Position numbers and translations under genes: made by a program. From NCBI GenBank assembly GCA_900473045.1, contig UCKS01000053.1:1-64000 (forward strand): DNA of 64,000 bases, given 5' to 3'. The stretch is from Hyphomicrobiales bacterium. Lineage in GTDB: Bacteria > Pseudomonadota > Alphaproteobacteria > Rhizobiales > Rhizobiaceae. Shown here one piece after another: positions 52,025-61,455 of the stretch (position 1 is the first letter of the stretch; every line of letters begins with the position of its first letter). The notes under the pieces are model-generated. The model was not told where the DNA came from and made no database searches. It saw only the letters and a program-made list of their open reading frames with translations.

Positions 52025-53340
52025 CCGAGACAGCAAAACCAATCAGCTCCCACCGTTCGCTGGGCCGTCATATCACCGCCGTAACGATCCTCGGCATCGC
52101 ACTCGTCGTCGGTGTCGGCGGCTGGGCGATGACCACCGAACTCTCGAGCGCGATCGTTGCAAGCGGCACCGTCGTAGTCGAAAACAACGTCAAGAAGATC
52201 CAGCACCTGACCGGCGGCATCGTCGAAGAAGTGTTGGTCAAGGAAGGCGATACCGTCAAGGCTGGCCAGATCCTGATCAAGCTCGACGGCACCACGGTAC
52301 GCGCCAACCTGTCCATCGTTCAAAACACACTGGCGCAGCTTTATGCGCGAAGGGCCCGACTGCTGGCAGAACAACTTGGATCTGACGATTTCAGCATTCC
52401 GGAAGACCTCAGCCAGCTGATATCCGGCACCAGTACGCCCGGTGAAGTCCTGGAACAGAGCGAGCGCAAGCTGTTCATCAGCCGCAAGAACGCGCTCGTC
52501 GGCATGAAAAGCCAGCTCGCATCGCGCAAGGACCAGCTTGTCGATGAGACCAAGGGCCTGACCGTTCAGCTGACTGCAATCGAAGATGCACTGAAGCTGA
52601 TCGGCGAAGAACTGACGGGCCTCGACAAGCTCTACGGCAAGGGCCTCGTCTCGATGCAGCGGCTGACCGAGCTGAAGCGTGACCGCGCCCAGTTGGAAGG
52701 CGATCGCGGCGCCCGCATCGCGGCCCGTGCACAGGCTGCCGGCAAGTCGAGCGAGATCGACCTGCAGATCTTGCAGCTCGACGAGGACCGCCGCACCGAG
52801 AACGCCAAGGAACTGACGGATGTCGAGGGCAAGATCGCCGAGTACGAAGATCGCCGCGTCGCCGCCATGGACCAGCTGAAGCGCATCGACATTCGCGCGC
52901 CGCTCGACGGCCGGATTTATCAGCTGGCCGTGCACAGCGTGAACGGCGTCATCAACCCCGGCGAAGTCCTGATGCTTGTCGTCCCCGGCGCTGATGGCCT
53001 GACGGTCGAAGCCAAGATCGCCACGCATGATATCGACCAGATTCGTCTCGGCCAGCCGGTGGAGGTCCGCTTCAGCGCCTTCAACCAGCGCACCACGCCG
53101 ATCGTCGAAGCGGAAGTCGTCACCATCGCCCCGGACCTCGTGACCGACCAGCGCACCGGCATGACCTACTATCCGCTGCGCATCAAACCGACGTCCGAGA
53201 GCCTGAAAGGTCTGAAGGGTCTGACCCTTTATCCCGGCATGCCGGCCGAGGTGTTCATCAAGATCGCCGATCGTACTGTCATCTCCTATCTCGCGAAACC
53301 GCTGACCGAACAGATACAGCATACGTTCCGCGAGGATTGA
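52021..53340 (+). CDS. prsE: Type I secretion membrane fusion protein (PrsE/PrtE family)
   Basis: A 439-residue HlyD-family adaptor. One membrane segment lies at about residues 20-38 (ITAVTILGIALVVGVGGWA), then the lipoyl half-motif (SGTVVVENNVKKIQHLTGG), a long coiled coil (about 90-280) and the closing lipoyl and barrel part (IRAPLDGRIYQL) with the family C-terminal LTEQIQHTFRED. It starts GTG overlapping the prsD stop. With prsD it forms the inner part of a type I exporter; the TolC-like channel must come from elsewhere. Confidence 0.9.
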   Translation: MTETAKPISSHRSLGRHITAVTILGIALVVGVGGWAMTTELSSAIVASGTVVVENNVKKIQHLTGGIVEEVLVKEGDTVKAGQILIKLDGTTVRANLSIVQNTLAQLYARRARLLAEQLGSDDFSIPEDLSQLISGTSTPGEVLEQSERKLFISRKNALVGMKSQLASRKDQLVDETKGLTVQLTAIEDALKLIGEELTGLDKLYGKGLVSMQRLTELKRDRAQLEGDRGARIAARAQAAGKSSEIDLQILQLDEDRRTENAKELTDVEGKIAEYEDRRVAAMDQLKRIDIRAPLDGRIYQLAVHSVNGVINPGEVLMLVVPGADGLTVEAKIATHDIDQIRLGQPVEVRFSAFNQRTTPIVEAEVVTIAPDLVTDQRTGMTYYPLRIKPTSESLKGLKGLTLYPGMPAEVFIKIADRTVISYLAKPLTEQIQHTFRED

Positions 53341-53349
53341 TCCAGACAA

Positions 53350-53382
53350 GCAACACGGCGGTGCCGATCACCGCCGTGTTGC
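53350..53382 (+). terminator. Hairpin after prsDE
   Basis: GCAACACGGCGGTG (53350-53363) pairs perfectly with CACCGCCGTGTTGC (53369-53382) around a 5-base loop, ten bases after the prsE stop. No T-run follows, but the 14-base GC-rich stem should stop or stabilise the transcript. Confidence 0.65.
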
Positions 53383-53455
53383 CGGAAAGCGCCGGTTTGA
53401 AACAAACAGTGCTGCGCCGCGAAAATCGCGTGGCCGCCTCCGGCAACGCCGGTGT

Positions 53456-54376
53456 ATGACCAATGTCATGACCTCGAAGCGTACCGGCTATATCTTCGTC
53501 CTGCTTGCCCTTGTCATCTTCTCGATACAGGACGCGATTTCCAAGCATCTGGGCAGTCTCTACCCTCCGGTCTTCATCACCATGATCCGCTACTGGGCCT
53601 TTGCCGCGTTCGCCATCGCGCTGGCGGCCCGTTCGCGTGGCGGATTATCCGTCACCGCAAGGACGAAACGTCCGGTACTGCAAATCCTTCGCGGCATCCT
53701 GCTGGTCGCACAGATCGTCATCGTTATCATCTCGTTCTCACGGGTCGGGCTTGCCCATTCGCAGGCGATTTTTTCCTCCGGGCCCCTGTTCGTCGCGCTA
53801 CTCTCCATGCCGTTGCTCGGCGAGCGCGTCGGCTGGCGGCGCTGGACAGCGATCATCGTCGGATTGCTGGGCGTGCTGCTGATTTTGAAACCGGACGACA
53901 GCAGCTTCGATATCAATTTTCTCATTCCGATCTCATCGGCCATGATCTTTGCCATCTACGTCATCTCGACCCGGCTGGTGAGCCGCGACGACAGCGCCAT
54001 GACCAGCTTCTTTTATACCGGCGTTGCCGGCGCCGTTGCGATCACTCTTGTCGGGCCTTTCTACTGGACGGCGCTCGCCCCACAGGACTGGGCCTGGATG
54101 CTGATGCTTTGCATTACCGGAACGACCAGCCATTTCTTCCTGATCAAAGCCTATGAGCTGTTGGACGCCGCTGAGGTCCAACCTCTGACCTATCTCCAGC
54201 TGGTCTTTGCCTCGATCATCGGCGTCTCTGTCTTCGGCGAGACGCTGAACCTCAATATGATCCTCGGCTCGGTGATCGTCGTCTGCGCCGGCATTTTCAC
54301 CGTCTGGCGCGAAAGCATCGTCGCCTGGCGCAATGCCAGGAAACCCGAGCCGCCTTCCTCCCAGACACTCACCTAA
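53456..54376 (+). CDS. DMT-family (EamA) transporter
   Basis: A 306-residue membrane protein with ten predicted membrane segments, formed by two EamA repeats (about residues 10-140 and 150-285). The start [22 protein letters not shown] and the second-repeat features ([28 protein letters not shown]) are typical of the drug/metabolite transporter superfamily. Substrate unknown; members export amino acids, nucleosides or other metabolites. Its stop overlaps the stop of ung on the other strand by four bases. Confidence 0.87.
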   Translation: MTNVMTSKRTGYIFVLLALVIFSIQDAISKHLGSLYPPVFITMIRYWAFAAFAIALAARSRGGLSVTARTKRPVLQILRGILLVAQIVIVIISFSRVGLAHSQAIFSSGPLFVALLSMPLLGERVGWRRWTAIIVGLLGVLLILKPDDSSFDINFLIPISSAMIFAIYVISTRLVSRDDSAMTSFFYTGVAGAVAITLVGPFYWTALAPQDWAWMLMLCITGTTSHFFLIKAYELLDAAEVQPLTYLQLVFASIIGVSVFGETLNLNMILGSVIVVCAGIFTVWRESIVAWRNARKPEPPSSQTLT

Positions 54377-55074
54377 GCCGGAATTTCTGGATTTGCGGGC
54401 AGAGCCCAATCGATCGGTTGACGACCCTTCGAGACCAGAAAATCATTGGCCTTGGAAAAGGGTTTGGTGCCGAAAAAACCGTTATGGGCAGACAGAGGCG
54501 ACGGATGCGGTGAGCGGAGCACCAGATGGCGCGACTGGTCGACGAAAGCCGCCTTCTTCTGCGCATAGGATCCCCATAGAATGAAGACGACCGGATGTTC
54601 CTGATCGTTGACTGCACGAATGATAGCATCGGTAAACTTCTCCCAGCCCTTGCCCTGATGCGATGCCGCCAGTGCCCGCTCGACCGTCAGCACGCTGTTG
54701 AGCAGCAAAACGCCCTGCCGCGCCCAGCTTTCCAGAAAGCCATGGCGGGCTGGCGGAATGCCGAGATCGCCTTGCAATTCCTTGTAGATGTTCACCAGGG
54801 ATGGCGGCGAGCGCACGCCCGGCCTGACGCTGAACGATAGCCCATGCGCCTGTCCTTCACCATGGTAGGGGTCCTGGCCCAAGATGACGACGCGCACCTT
54901 GTCGAGCGGCGTCAGGTCCAGCGCGCGAAAATACTCCGGTCCCTTGGGAAAAATCTGCTTTCCCTCATTTCTTTCCTCTACCAGGAATTTTTTCAACGCG
55001 GCCATATAGGGGCTGGAAAATTCCGCGTTCAGAGCCGCTTTCCAGCTTTCCTCGATCTTCACATTCGATTCCAT
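54373..55074 (-). CDS. ung: Uracil-DNA glycosylase
   Basis: A 233-residue family 1 uracil-DNA glycosylase that removes uracil from DNA at the start of base-excision repair. The catalytic motif [18 protein letters not shown] carries the general-base Asp; the second motif [13 protein letters not shown] carries the catalytic His. [12 protein letters not shown] is the uracil-binding region with a slightly altered Asn-region spacing. Length is normal (E. coli Ung 229). It converges with the DMT gene and is divergent from the molybdate operon. Confidence 0.95.
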   Translation of the reverse strand: MESNVKIEESWKAALNAEFSSPYMAALKKFLVEERNEGKQIFPKGPEYFRALDLTPLDKVRVVILGQDPYHGEGQAHGLSFSVRPGVRSPPSLVNIYKELQGDLGIPPARHGFLESWARQGVLLLNSVLTVERALAASHQGKGWEKFTDAIIRAVNDQEHPVVFILWGSYAQKKAAFVDQSRHLVLRSPHPSPLSAHNGFFGTKPFSKANDFLVSKGRQPIDWALPANPEIPA

Positions 55075-55176
55075 CGCGTTCCTACCCCGTCCATTTCCAT
55101 CAAGCTTGCGCGGCCGAATTTAACGCCAGTCCCACTGATGACAAGCATCAAGCTGCAAACCACGGCGAATGAGTTT

Positions 55177-55200
55177 CAATATATTTTGATCAATATAACG
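55177..55200. promoter_or_regulatory. ModE-like box 1 upstream of modA
   Basis: CAATATAT, eight bases, then ATATAACG. The spacing matches the molybdate-responsive ModE site (CGTTATAT-N8-ATATAACG type), with a perfect right half. It lies 63 bases before modA. Confidence 0.6.
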
Positions 55201-55219
55201 CTGGTCAATCTTACTACAC

Positions 55220-55243
55220 CGTTATATCTACAGGGATATCTCG
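55220..55243. promoter_or_regulatory. ModE-like box 2 upstream of modA
   Basis: CGTTATAT, eight bases, then ATATCTCG: a perfect left half and a degenerate right half of the ModE site. It ends 19 bases before the modA start, so binding would block transcription initiation or elongation when molybdate is plentiful. Confidence 0.65.
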
Positions 55244-55262
55244 AAACCAATGGGGGAACCGC

Positions 55263-56057
55263 ATGCGCACCGAACGTCGAACCTTGCTGAAATTTCTCGG
55301 AACTGCCGCCATCGCGCTCTGGATCGGCGGCGCCTCGCTCGCCCAGCCGGCGCTCGCAGCCGAAAAGGTCACTGTCTTTGCTGCGGCAAGCCTCAAGAAT
55401 GCGCTCGATGCCGTCAATGCCGAATGGCAGAAGGAAGCCGGCAAGGAAACCACCGTTTCCTATGCCGCAAGCTCGGCCCTCGCCAAGCAGATCGAATCCG
55501 GCGCACCGGCCGACGTCTTCATCTCCGCGGACCTTGCCTGGATGGATTACGTTGCCGAAAAGAAGTTGATCAAGGATGACACCCGCGCCAACCTGCTCGG
55601 CAACCGCATCGTGCTGGTCACCGGCAAAAAGGACGCCGCCCCAGTCGATATCAAGCAGGGCCTTGATCTGAAGACACTGCTCGGCGACGAAAAGCTCGCC
55701 ATGGGCGCAGTCGATTCCGTACCTGCCGGCAAATACGGCAAGGCGGCACTTGAAAAGCTCGGAATCTGGCCGTCGGTCGAAAAGAATGTCGCTGGTGCCG
55801 AAAACGTCCGTGCAGCGCTTCTGCTCGTCTCCAAGGGCGAGGCTCCCTACGGCATCGTCTACCAGACGGATGCGGCCGCAGACAAAGGCGTGACGATCGC
55901 CGGTACTTTCCCGGAAGACAGCCATCCGCCGATCGTCTACCCAATCGCGGTCACGGCCGACAGCAAGAACCCCGACGCAGCCGCCTATGTCGACTTCGTC
56001 AAGTCTGCCAAGGCAGCCGCGCTGTTCGAAGCCCAGGGCTTTACCATCCTGAAGTAA
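55263..56057 (+). CDS. modA: Molybdate-binding periplasmic protein
   Basis: A 264-residue periplasmic binding protein for molybdate. A cleavable signal peptide ends near residue 33 (AQPALAAEKV). VFAAASLKNALDAV and SYAASSALAKQIESGAPADVFIS are the ModA signatures, containing the serines that bind the oxyanion; ALLLVSKGEAPYGIVYQTDA is the C-terminal part of the pocket. First gene of modABC, directly downstream of two ModE-like boxes. Confidence 0.94.
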   Translation: MRTERRTLLKFLGTAAIALWIGGASLAQPALAAEKVTVFAAASLKNALDAVNAEWQKEAGKETTVSYAASSALAKQIESGAPADVFISADLAWMDYVAEKKLIKDDTRANLLGNRIVLVTGKKDAAPVDIKQGLDLKTLLGDEKLAMGAVDSVPAGKYGKAALEKLGIWPSVEKNVAGAENVRAALLLVSKGEAPYGIVYQTDAAADKGVTIAGTFPEDSHPPIVYPIAVTADSKNPDAAAYVDFVKSAKAAALFEAQGFTILK

Positions 56058-56161
56058 GATCGGTCTGAAGTAGGACCACCTCGAAATATGACTGCGATGC
56101 GCTCTATCCGCCAATGGATGGAGCGCATATCGTCAGGCCGTCGGGGACGGAGCATAGGCAT

Positions 56162-56863
56162 TTGGACTGGTTGGCTTTAAGCGAAGCGGAATGGACGGCA
56201 ATTCGCCTCAGCCTGCGCGTATCCTTCGTCGCTATGATCGTCAGCCTGCCCTTCGCCATCGGCATCGCCATGCTCCTGGCGCGCGGCCGTTTCTGGGGAA
56301 AATCCATCCTCAACGGCGTGGTTCATCTTCCCCTGATCCTGCCACCGGTCGTTACCGGCTTTCTCCTTCTTGTGTTGTTTGGCAAGCGCGGCCCGATCGG
56401 CGCATTTCTGGCCGAATATACCGGCATCGTCTTTTCCTTCCGCTGGACGGGTGCGGCTCTTGCCTGCGCGGTCATGGCTTTTCCGTTGATGGTGCGCAGC
56501 ATCCGCCTGTCGATCGAGGCCGTTGACCGGCGGCTGGAACAGGCGGCATCGACACTGGGCGCCGGACCGTTCTGGGTCTTCCTTACCGTCACGCTGCCGC
56601 TGGTATTGCCGGGCATCATTGCCGGCATGGTGCTCGCTTTCGCCAAGGCGATGGGCGAATTCGGCGCGACAATCACCTTTGTCTCCAACATTCCTGGCGA
56701 AACCCAGACACTATCTTCGGCGATCTATACCTTTACCCAGGTTCCCGGCGGCGATGCCGGCGCGTTTCGCCTGACCTTGATTTCCATTGTCATTTCCATG
56801 GCCGCCCTGATGGTTTCGGAAGTTCTCGCAAACCTCGCGGCGAAGAAAATGGATGCGGCATGA
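56162..56863 (+). CDS. modB: Molybdate ABC transporter permease
   Basis: A 233-residue inner-membrane permease with five to six membrane segments. The EAA loop that contacts the ATPase is EQAASTLGAGPFWVFLTVTL. The TTG start at 56162 is preferred because GGAG lies nine bases upstream and the length matches usual ModB (about 225-235); an in-frame ATG at 56114 would add 16 hydrophilic residues and has no ribosome site. The stop overlaps modC in an ATGA junction. Confidence 0.9.
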   Translation: MDWLALSEAEWTAIRLSLRVSFVAMIVSLPFAIGIAMLLARGRFWGKSILNGVVHLPLILPPVVTGFLLLVLFGKRGPIGAFLAEYTGIVFSFRWTGAALACAVMAFPLMVRSIRLSIEAVDRRLEQAASTLGAGPFWVFLTVTLPLVLPGIIAGMVLAFAKAMGEFGATITFVSNIPGETQTLSSAIYTFTQVPGGDAGAFRLTLISIVISMAALMVSEVLANLAAKKMDAA

Positions 56864-57927
56864 GCCTCAAGGTCGATATCCGCCACAGGCTCGGCGCGTT
56901 TTGCGTCGAAGCGGCCTTCACCGCAGACAAGGGCGTCACCGCCCTCTTCGGACGCTCGGGATCCGGCAAGACCTCGCTGATCAACATCATCGCCGGGCTG
57001 ATGCGGCCTGAGAGCGGGTCTCTGACCTACAATGGCGATGTACTCTTCGACGAAAGCCAGCGGGTTTTCGTGCCCGCACACAAACGCCGCTTCGGTTATG
57101 TCTTTCAGGAGGCACGGCTCTTTCCGCATCTGAGCGTCCGGCGCAATTTGGACTACGGCCGGTGGTTTGCCCGCCGCAGCCATGACGGAGCCGATTTCGA
57201 CCGGGTCGTCGATCTGCTCGGCGTCGGTGCCTTGCTAGACCGTGCGCCGGCCAATCTCTCCGGCGGCGAAAAGCAGCGTATCGCCATTGGCCGGGCCCTG
57301 CTGTCCAACCCGCGCTTGCTGCTGATGGATGAGCCGATGGCCGCCCTCGACGAGGAGCGCAAGGCGGAGATCCTGCCCTATCTGGAACGGCTGCGCGATG
57401 AGGCAGATATTCCGATCATCTATGTCAGCCACTCCGTCGCCGAAGTCGCCCGCCTGGCAACCAAGGTCATCATTCTGGAAAACGGCCGCGTCAGCGCCTC
57501 GGGCGATGCGGCAACCATTCTCAGCCAGCCCTCGTCGACCATCAGCCGGCGGGAAGCCGGTGCGGTGATTGACGGCATCGTCGGAGCTATGGACACGGAG
57601 CACCAGATAACAGTTATCCGCGCCGGAAAGGTTGAAATCCGTGTGCCGCATCTGAATGCCCCCATCGGCAAGCGCGTTCGCCTGCAGGTAGCCGCCCGCG
57701 ACGTCATGCTGGCAACCAGCCGGCCGGAAGGATTAAGCGCACTCAATATTCTCGCAGCCACGATCATCGCGATCGGCGAACCGGCGCAGGGCATGGTGGA
57801 TATCCGGCTGGATTGTGGTGACGTGACGATCGTTTCGCGTGTAACGACCCTCTCGCGTGATATGCTCGGACTGCATGCCGGTAAACCGGTTCACGCGATC
57901 ATCAAGAGCGTGGCTCTGGATCTCTGA
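56860..57927 (+). CDS. modC: Molybdate ABC transporter ATPase
   Basis: A 355-residue ATPase energising molybdate uptake. Walker A GRSGSGKTS at about 30-38, signature LSGGEKQRIAIGRALL, Walker B LLLMDEP, and switch His in IYVSHSVAEV. The C-terminal 100 residues form a TOBE (Mop-like) domain (GKRVRLQVAARDVMLATSRPEG) that binds oxyanion and can inhibit transport. Its 3' end overlaps the 3' end of modE by 26 bases. Confidence 0.94.
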   Translation: MSLKVDIRHRLGAFCVEAAFTADKGVTALFGRSGSGKTSLINIIAGLMRPESGSLTYNGDVLFDESQRVFVPAHKRRFGYVFQEARLFPHLSVRRNLDYGRWFARRSHDGADFDRVVDLLGVGALLDRAPANLSGGEKQRIAIGRALLSNPRLLLMDEPMAALDEERKAEILPYLERLRDEADIPIIYVSHSVAEVARLATKVIILENGRVSASGDAATILSQPSSTISRREAGAVIDGIVGAMDTEHQITVIRAGKVEIRVPHLNAPIGKRVRLQVAARDVMLATSRPEGLSALNILAATIIAIGEPAQGMVDIRLDCGDVTIVSRVTTLSRDMLGLHAGKPVHAIIKSVALDL

Positions 57928-58297
57928 TTACCGGCGAACTGACGCTGAGATTGTCCTGAAGCCACGCCAGTTCGGACGCCAGCGCAGCCTGTGCCTTCTC
58001 CTCCATCGCGCGGAACTGACGGATCAATTCCTCGCCGAAGGGCGTCAAAACCGCGCCGCCGCCCTGCTTCCCGCCACGCTGCGATTCCACCGCTTCCTGC
58101 TTGAACATGCTGTTGAGCGCGCTGACCAGAAGCCAGGCCCGGCGGTAGGACATATCCATCGCACGGCCGGCAGCCGAGATCGATCCGGTCTCCCTGATAT
58201 GCTCCAGCAGTTCGATCTTGCCCCGGCCCAACCGTTCGGAATGGGGGAAATCCACCCGCAGAACGGGGTGGAGACTGCTGGGATTTGTCTGTGTCAT
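57902..58297 (-). CDS. modE: ModE-type regulator lacking TOBE domains
   Basis: A 131-residue winged-helix regulator of the ModE/LysR N-terminal type: GRGKIELLEHIRETGSISAAGRAMDMSYRRAWLL is the ModE DNA-binding core. E. coli ModE (262 residues) has two C-terminal TOBE domains for molybdate; they are absent here, as in many short alphaproteobacterial ModE proteins. It converges on modC, and the two ModE-like boxes before modA are its likely targets. How it senses molybdate is unclear, perhaps through another protein. Confidence 0.88.
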   Translation of the reverse strand: MTQTNPSSLHPVLRVDFPHSERLGRGKIELLEHIRETGSISAAGRAMDMSYRRAWLLVSALNSMFKQEAVESQRGGKQGGGAVLTPFGEELIRQFRAMEEKAQAALASELAWLQDNLSVSSPVIRDPEPRS

Positions 58298-58390
58298 ACG
58301 GTTCTACGTGCCCTGGCTGGATCGATAAAAGATTATCGCGCCCGCCTGCCGATGTATAGCACCGCCTTCACTCCAGAATGTTCGCCGCCT

Positions 58391-59458
58391 TCAGACCCTC
58401 AATCCAGTCTCGCCATCGAACACATGCACGTCGGCCGGACGAATCGAAACATCGATAACATCGCCGGTTTTCACCTGCCTGCGCGACGTCTCGACGATCG
58501 TCACCTCCGCAGCGGTGGAGGTGGTGATATAGGTCGCCGAGCCGGTGCTTTCGACGATGCCGACCGGCAGGCGGAAGACACCCTGCCCCGGCTCGACGAA
58601 ATGCAGGTGTTCGGGCCTCAGACCTGCCGTCACCTTGCGGCCGGGCTGCAGTTGGCGGTCGAGAACGATGGTCTGCTTTTCACCGACATCGACCGCCAGC
58701 GAACGGCCGTCCTCCCCGACCACGGCCGGCACGAAATTCATCGCCGGTGAGCCGATGAAACCGGCAACAAACCTGTTGGCCGGCCGGTCGTAAAGTTCGA
58801 GCGGCGCGCCCTGCTGCTCGATAACGCCATCCTTCATCACCACGACATGATCGGCCATGGTCATCGCTTCGATCTGGTCATGCGTGACATACACGGACGT
58901 CGCGCCCAGCCGGTCGTGCAGGGTGCGGATTTCCTTGCGCATATGGACGCGCAGAGCCGCATCGAGGTTGGACAACGGCTCGTCGAACAGGAACGCCTTG
59001 GGATCGCGGATGATCGCCCGGCTCATCGCGACGCGCTGGCGCTGGCCGCCGGACAATTCGCGGGGATAGCGGCCGAGAAGCTGCGAAAGCCCCGTCGTCG
59101 CCGCCACTTCCTCGGCGGCCTTCTTGGCTTGCGCTTTCGGGACACCGCGGATACGCAGGCTATAGGTGAGGTTCTGCTCCACCGTCATATGCGGATAGAG
59201 CGCATAGGACTGGAACACCATGGCAATGTCGCGCTTGCGCGGCGGCACGTTGTTCATCAGCTCGCCGGCGATCTTCAGGTCGCCCGTGGAGATGCTTTCA
59301 AGCCCAGCCAGCGAGCGCAGCAGCGTGGACTTGCCGCAACCGGACGGGCCGACGAGCGCGACGAAGCTGCCCTTTTCGATGCTGAGCTCGATGTTTTTGA
59401 GGGCATGGAAGGCCCCGTAATATTTGTTGACGCCCGAGAGCTCGATCTGCTTGGTCAT
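58391..59458 (-). CDS. Carbohydrate ABC transporter ATPase (MalK/UgpC type)
   Basis: A 355-residue ATPase of the CUT1 sugar-transporter group. Walker A GPSGCGKST, signature LSGGQRQRVAMSRAII, Walker B AFLFDEPLSNLD and H-loop YVTHDQIEA. The C-terminal third is the MalK-type TOBE/OB region (PAMNFVPAVV, GLRPEHLHF). ATG 59458 begins MTKQIELSGV and overlaps the upstream permease stop (ATGA); the longer frame to 59566 is antisense-like. Last gene of the sugar operon. Confidence 0.92.
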   Translation of the reverse strand: MTKQIELSGVNKYYGAFHALKNIELSIEKGSFVALVGPSGCGKSTLLRSLAGLESISTGDLKIAGELMNNVPPRKRDIAMVFQSYALYPHMTVEQNLTYSLRIRGVPKAQAKKAAEEVAATTGLSQLLGRYPRELSGGQRQRVAMSRAIIRDPKAFLFDEPLSNLDAALRVHMRKEIRTLHDRLGATSVYVTHDQIEAMTMADHVVVMKDGVIEQQGAPLELYDRPANRFVAGFIGSPAMNFVPAVVGEDGRSLAVDVGEKQTIVLDRQLQPGRKVTAGLRPEHLHFVEPGQGVFRLPVGIVESTGSATYITTSTAAEVTIVETSRRQVKTGDVIDVSIRPADVHVFDGETGLRV

Positions 59459-60282
59459 TTGATGGCTCCCGAAGTAAGGCCGGAGACGATGCGCCGCTGC
59501 AACAGCACGAAGATGGCGAGGATGGGGGTCACATAGATCGTGGCATAGGCCATGATGTTGTTCCATTCATTGGTGTTTGGCCCCATGAACGAGTTGAGAC
59601 CAACGCTGGCGGGCTGCAGTTCCACCGCCTGGATGATCGACTTCGAATAGACGAACTCGCCGAAAGCCTGCATGAAGATGAGGATGGCACTGACGAGGAT
59701 GCCGTTCCGGGCAAGCGGCAGCACGATGTTGAAGAAGGCACCGACACGCGAATTGCCATCGACCAGCGCCGCCTCCTCCAGTTCCTGCGGCACCGCCATG
59801 AAGGTGGCCCGTACCAGAACGACGAAGAACGGCATGCTTTTGGCGGCAATGGCGATGATGACTGCCAGGCGCGGATAGTTGAGCATGCCGAGCTGCGAGA
59901 AGCCGACGAAGATCGGCGTGATCATCAGCGATGCCGGCAGGACCTGCAGCATCAGGATCAGGAACAGCCCGATATCCACCCAAACATTGCGGTAGCGCGC
60001 CAGCACATAGGCGCAACCGACGCCAAGCACGGTGATCAGGGTGACCGAGCCGAAGGCGATGATCAGCGAGTTCCACAAATAGCGGCCCATGCCCCGGCTT
60101 TCCCAGACAAAGGCATAGGTGCTCCATTGCGGCTCCGACGGCCAGAAGCTCGGCGGCGTCGCAAACATCTCCGAGCCGCTCTTCAAGGCCGTGATGAACA
60201 TCCAGTAGAGCGGAAACAGATAGATCGCCGCCATGACGAGAGCGATGACCAGCATCAGGCGATTGCGGTTGGTATCGCTCAT
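59455..60282 (-). CDS. Sugar ABC transporter permease (MalG type)
   Basis: A 275-residue inner-membrane permease with six membrane segments. The EAA-type loop is ELEEAALVDGNSRVGAFFNIVLPLARNGI, and the ending VSGLTSGAIK is typical of the MalG group. It overlaps both neighbours by ATGA junctions and pairs with the MalF-type permease. Confidence 0.92.
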   Translation of the reverse strand: MSDTNRNRLMLVIALVMAAIYLFPLYWMFITALKSGSEMFATPPSFWPSEPQWSTYAFVWESRGMGRYLWNSLIIAFGSVTLITVLGVGCAYVLARYRNVWVDIGLFLILMLQVLPASLMITPIFVGFSQLGMLNYPRLAVIIAIAAKSMPFFVVLVRATFMAVPQELEEAALVDGNSRVGAFFNIVLPLARNGILVSAILIFMQAFGEFVYSKSIIQAVELQPASVGLNSFMGPNTNEWNNIMAYATIYVTPILAIFVLLQRRIVSGLTSGAIK

Positions 60283-61181
60283 CCGCGCACCTCGTGACGT
60301 GTAGAGCGGACATAGACGACCGAGGCGAACATCACGAAGACGATCATGATGACCGAAATCGTCGCTCCCTTGGCGAAGTCATATTGCCGGAACGACAGGT
60401 CCCAGGCCCAATATTGCGTGACGTTGGACGAATTGTTCGGTCCGCCCGAGGTGATCGCGGCGAACAGGTCGAATTGCTGCAGCGTGAAGATCAAGCCCAG
60501 CGAGATGATGGCGCCGATGGTCGAGCGCATCATCGGCAGGGTGATCGTCCAGAAGCGCTGCCAGGCATTGGCGCCATCGAGTTCGGCTGCCTCGTAGAGA
60601 TCGCCGGGAATGCTCGCGAGACCGACGGACAGCAGGATCATGTTGAAGGCTGTGCCCAGCCAGACATTGGCCATGATCACGGCATAGAGCGAGTAGTTGG
60701 GGTCGGAGCGCCAGAAGATATTGCCCGAGATGATGCCGGTTTCCCTCAGCATGAAATTCAACACGCCGAAATCGCCTGACAGAATCCAGTTCCAGATGGC
60801 GCCGACGACGAGGCCGGGCATCACCCAGGACACCAGGAACAGGCCTCGCAGCCACGAAGCACCGGGAAAATTCACCCAGAAGAACAGCGCCAGCCCGAAG
60901 CCGATCAGGAACTGGCCGGCAATCGAGCCAATGACGAAGATCGCCGTATTCCCAAGGATCGGCCATGTCTCCGGCAGAGCGAACAGGTCCTGATAGTTCT
61001 TGAAGCCGACAAACGGCCGCAGGAACGTGCCAAGGCTGAACATGTCGACTTCCTGGAAACTCATCAGGATATTGTAGAGCAGCGGCAGGCCCGCCATCAG
61101 GAACAGAAAACCAAGCGGAAAGGCGACGAGCACGATATCGAAACCGTTGCCATCGCGGATGCTGGAAAGCAGCCTCTTCAT
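60279..61181 (-). CDS. Sugar ABC transporter permease (MalF type)
   Basis: A 300-residue inner-membrane permease with six segments and the EAA loop DLYEAAELDGANAWQRFWTITLPMM. ATG 61181 is chosen because GGAGG precedes it; the in-frame extension to 61271 reads into the intergenic repeat. It lacks the long extra N-terminal helices of E. coli MalF and is of the UgpA/LacF-like length. Confidence 0.92.
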   Translation of the reverse strand: MKRLLSSIRDGNGFDIVLVAFPLGFLFLMAGLPLLYNILMSFQEVDMFSLGTFLRPFVGFKNYQDLFALPETWPILGNTAIFVIGSIAGQFLIGFGLALFFWVNFPGASWLRGLFLVSWVMPGLVVGAIWNWILSGDFGVLNFMLRETGIISGNIFWRSDPNYSLYAVIMANVWLGTAFNMILLSVGLASIPGDLYEAAELDGANAWQRFWTITLPMMRSTIGAIISLGLIFTLQQFDLFAAITSGGPNNSSNVTQYWAWDLSFRQYDFAKGATISVIMIVFVMFASVVYVRSTRHEVRG

Positions 61182-61283
61182 GGGGCCTCCGATGCTCCGA
61201 ACGGGGCTGCCTGGCGCATTCTCGCGAGAGACAACCCCTTCCGGGAGGAAATGATGATGGCGCATGGCCATCGGCTATTTTCC

Positions 61284-61440
61284 CTTCTCCCCTGCGGGGA
61301 GAAGGTGGCCCGAAGGGCCGGATGAGGGGGTGGCACGCGCAGCCGTCAATTACTGGCTTTTCATGAAAACCACTCGTCGCTGTCGCTCCTCTAGCCCCCT
61401 CATCTGCCCGTTGGGCATCTTCTCCCCGCCGGGGAGAAGA
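61284..61440. repeat. RIME-like rhizobial intergenic palindrome
   Basis: The ends are hairpins CTTCTCCCC-TGC-GGGGAGAAG (61284-61304) and TCTTCTCCCC-GCC-GGGGAGAAGA (61419-61440). Inside, GGCCC-GAA-GGGCC and TGCCC-GTT-GGGCA hairpins are followed by GATGAGGGGG (61321-61330) and its complement CCCCCTCATC (61395-61404). This layout matches Rhizobium-specific intergenic mosaic elements. It lies between the binding-protein gene and the MalF-type gene and may lower expression of the downstream permeases relative to the binding protein. Confidence 0.8.
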
Positions 61441-61455
61441 GAGAAGCCGCCAAGT

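Noticed and set aside
51637..53349. Minus-strand open frame of 570 codons
   Set aside because: It is antisense to prsD/prsE, both of which have recognisable family motifs.
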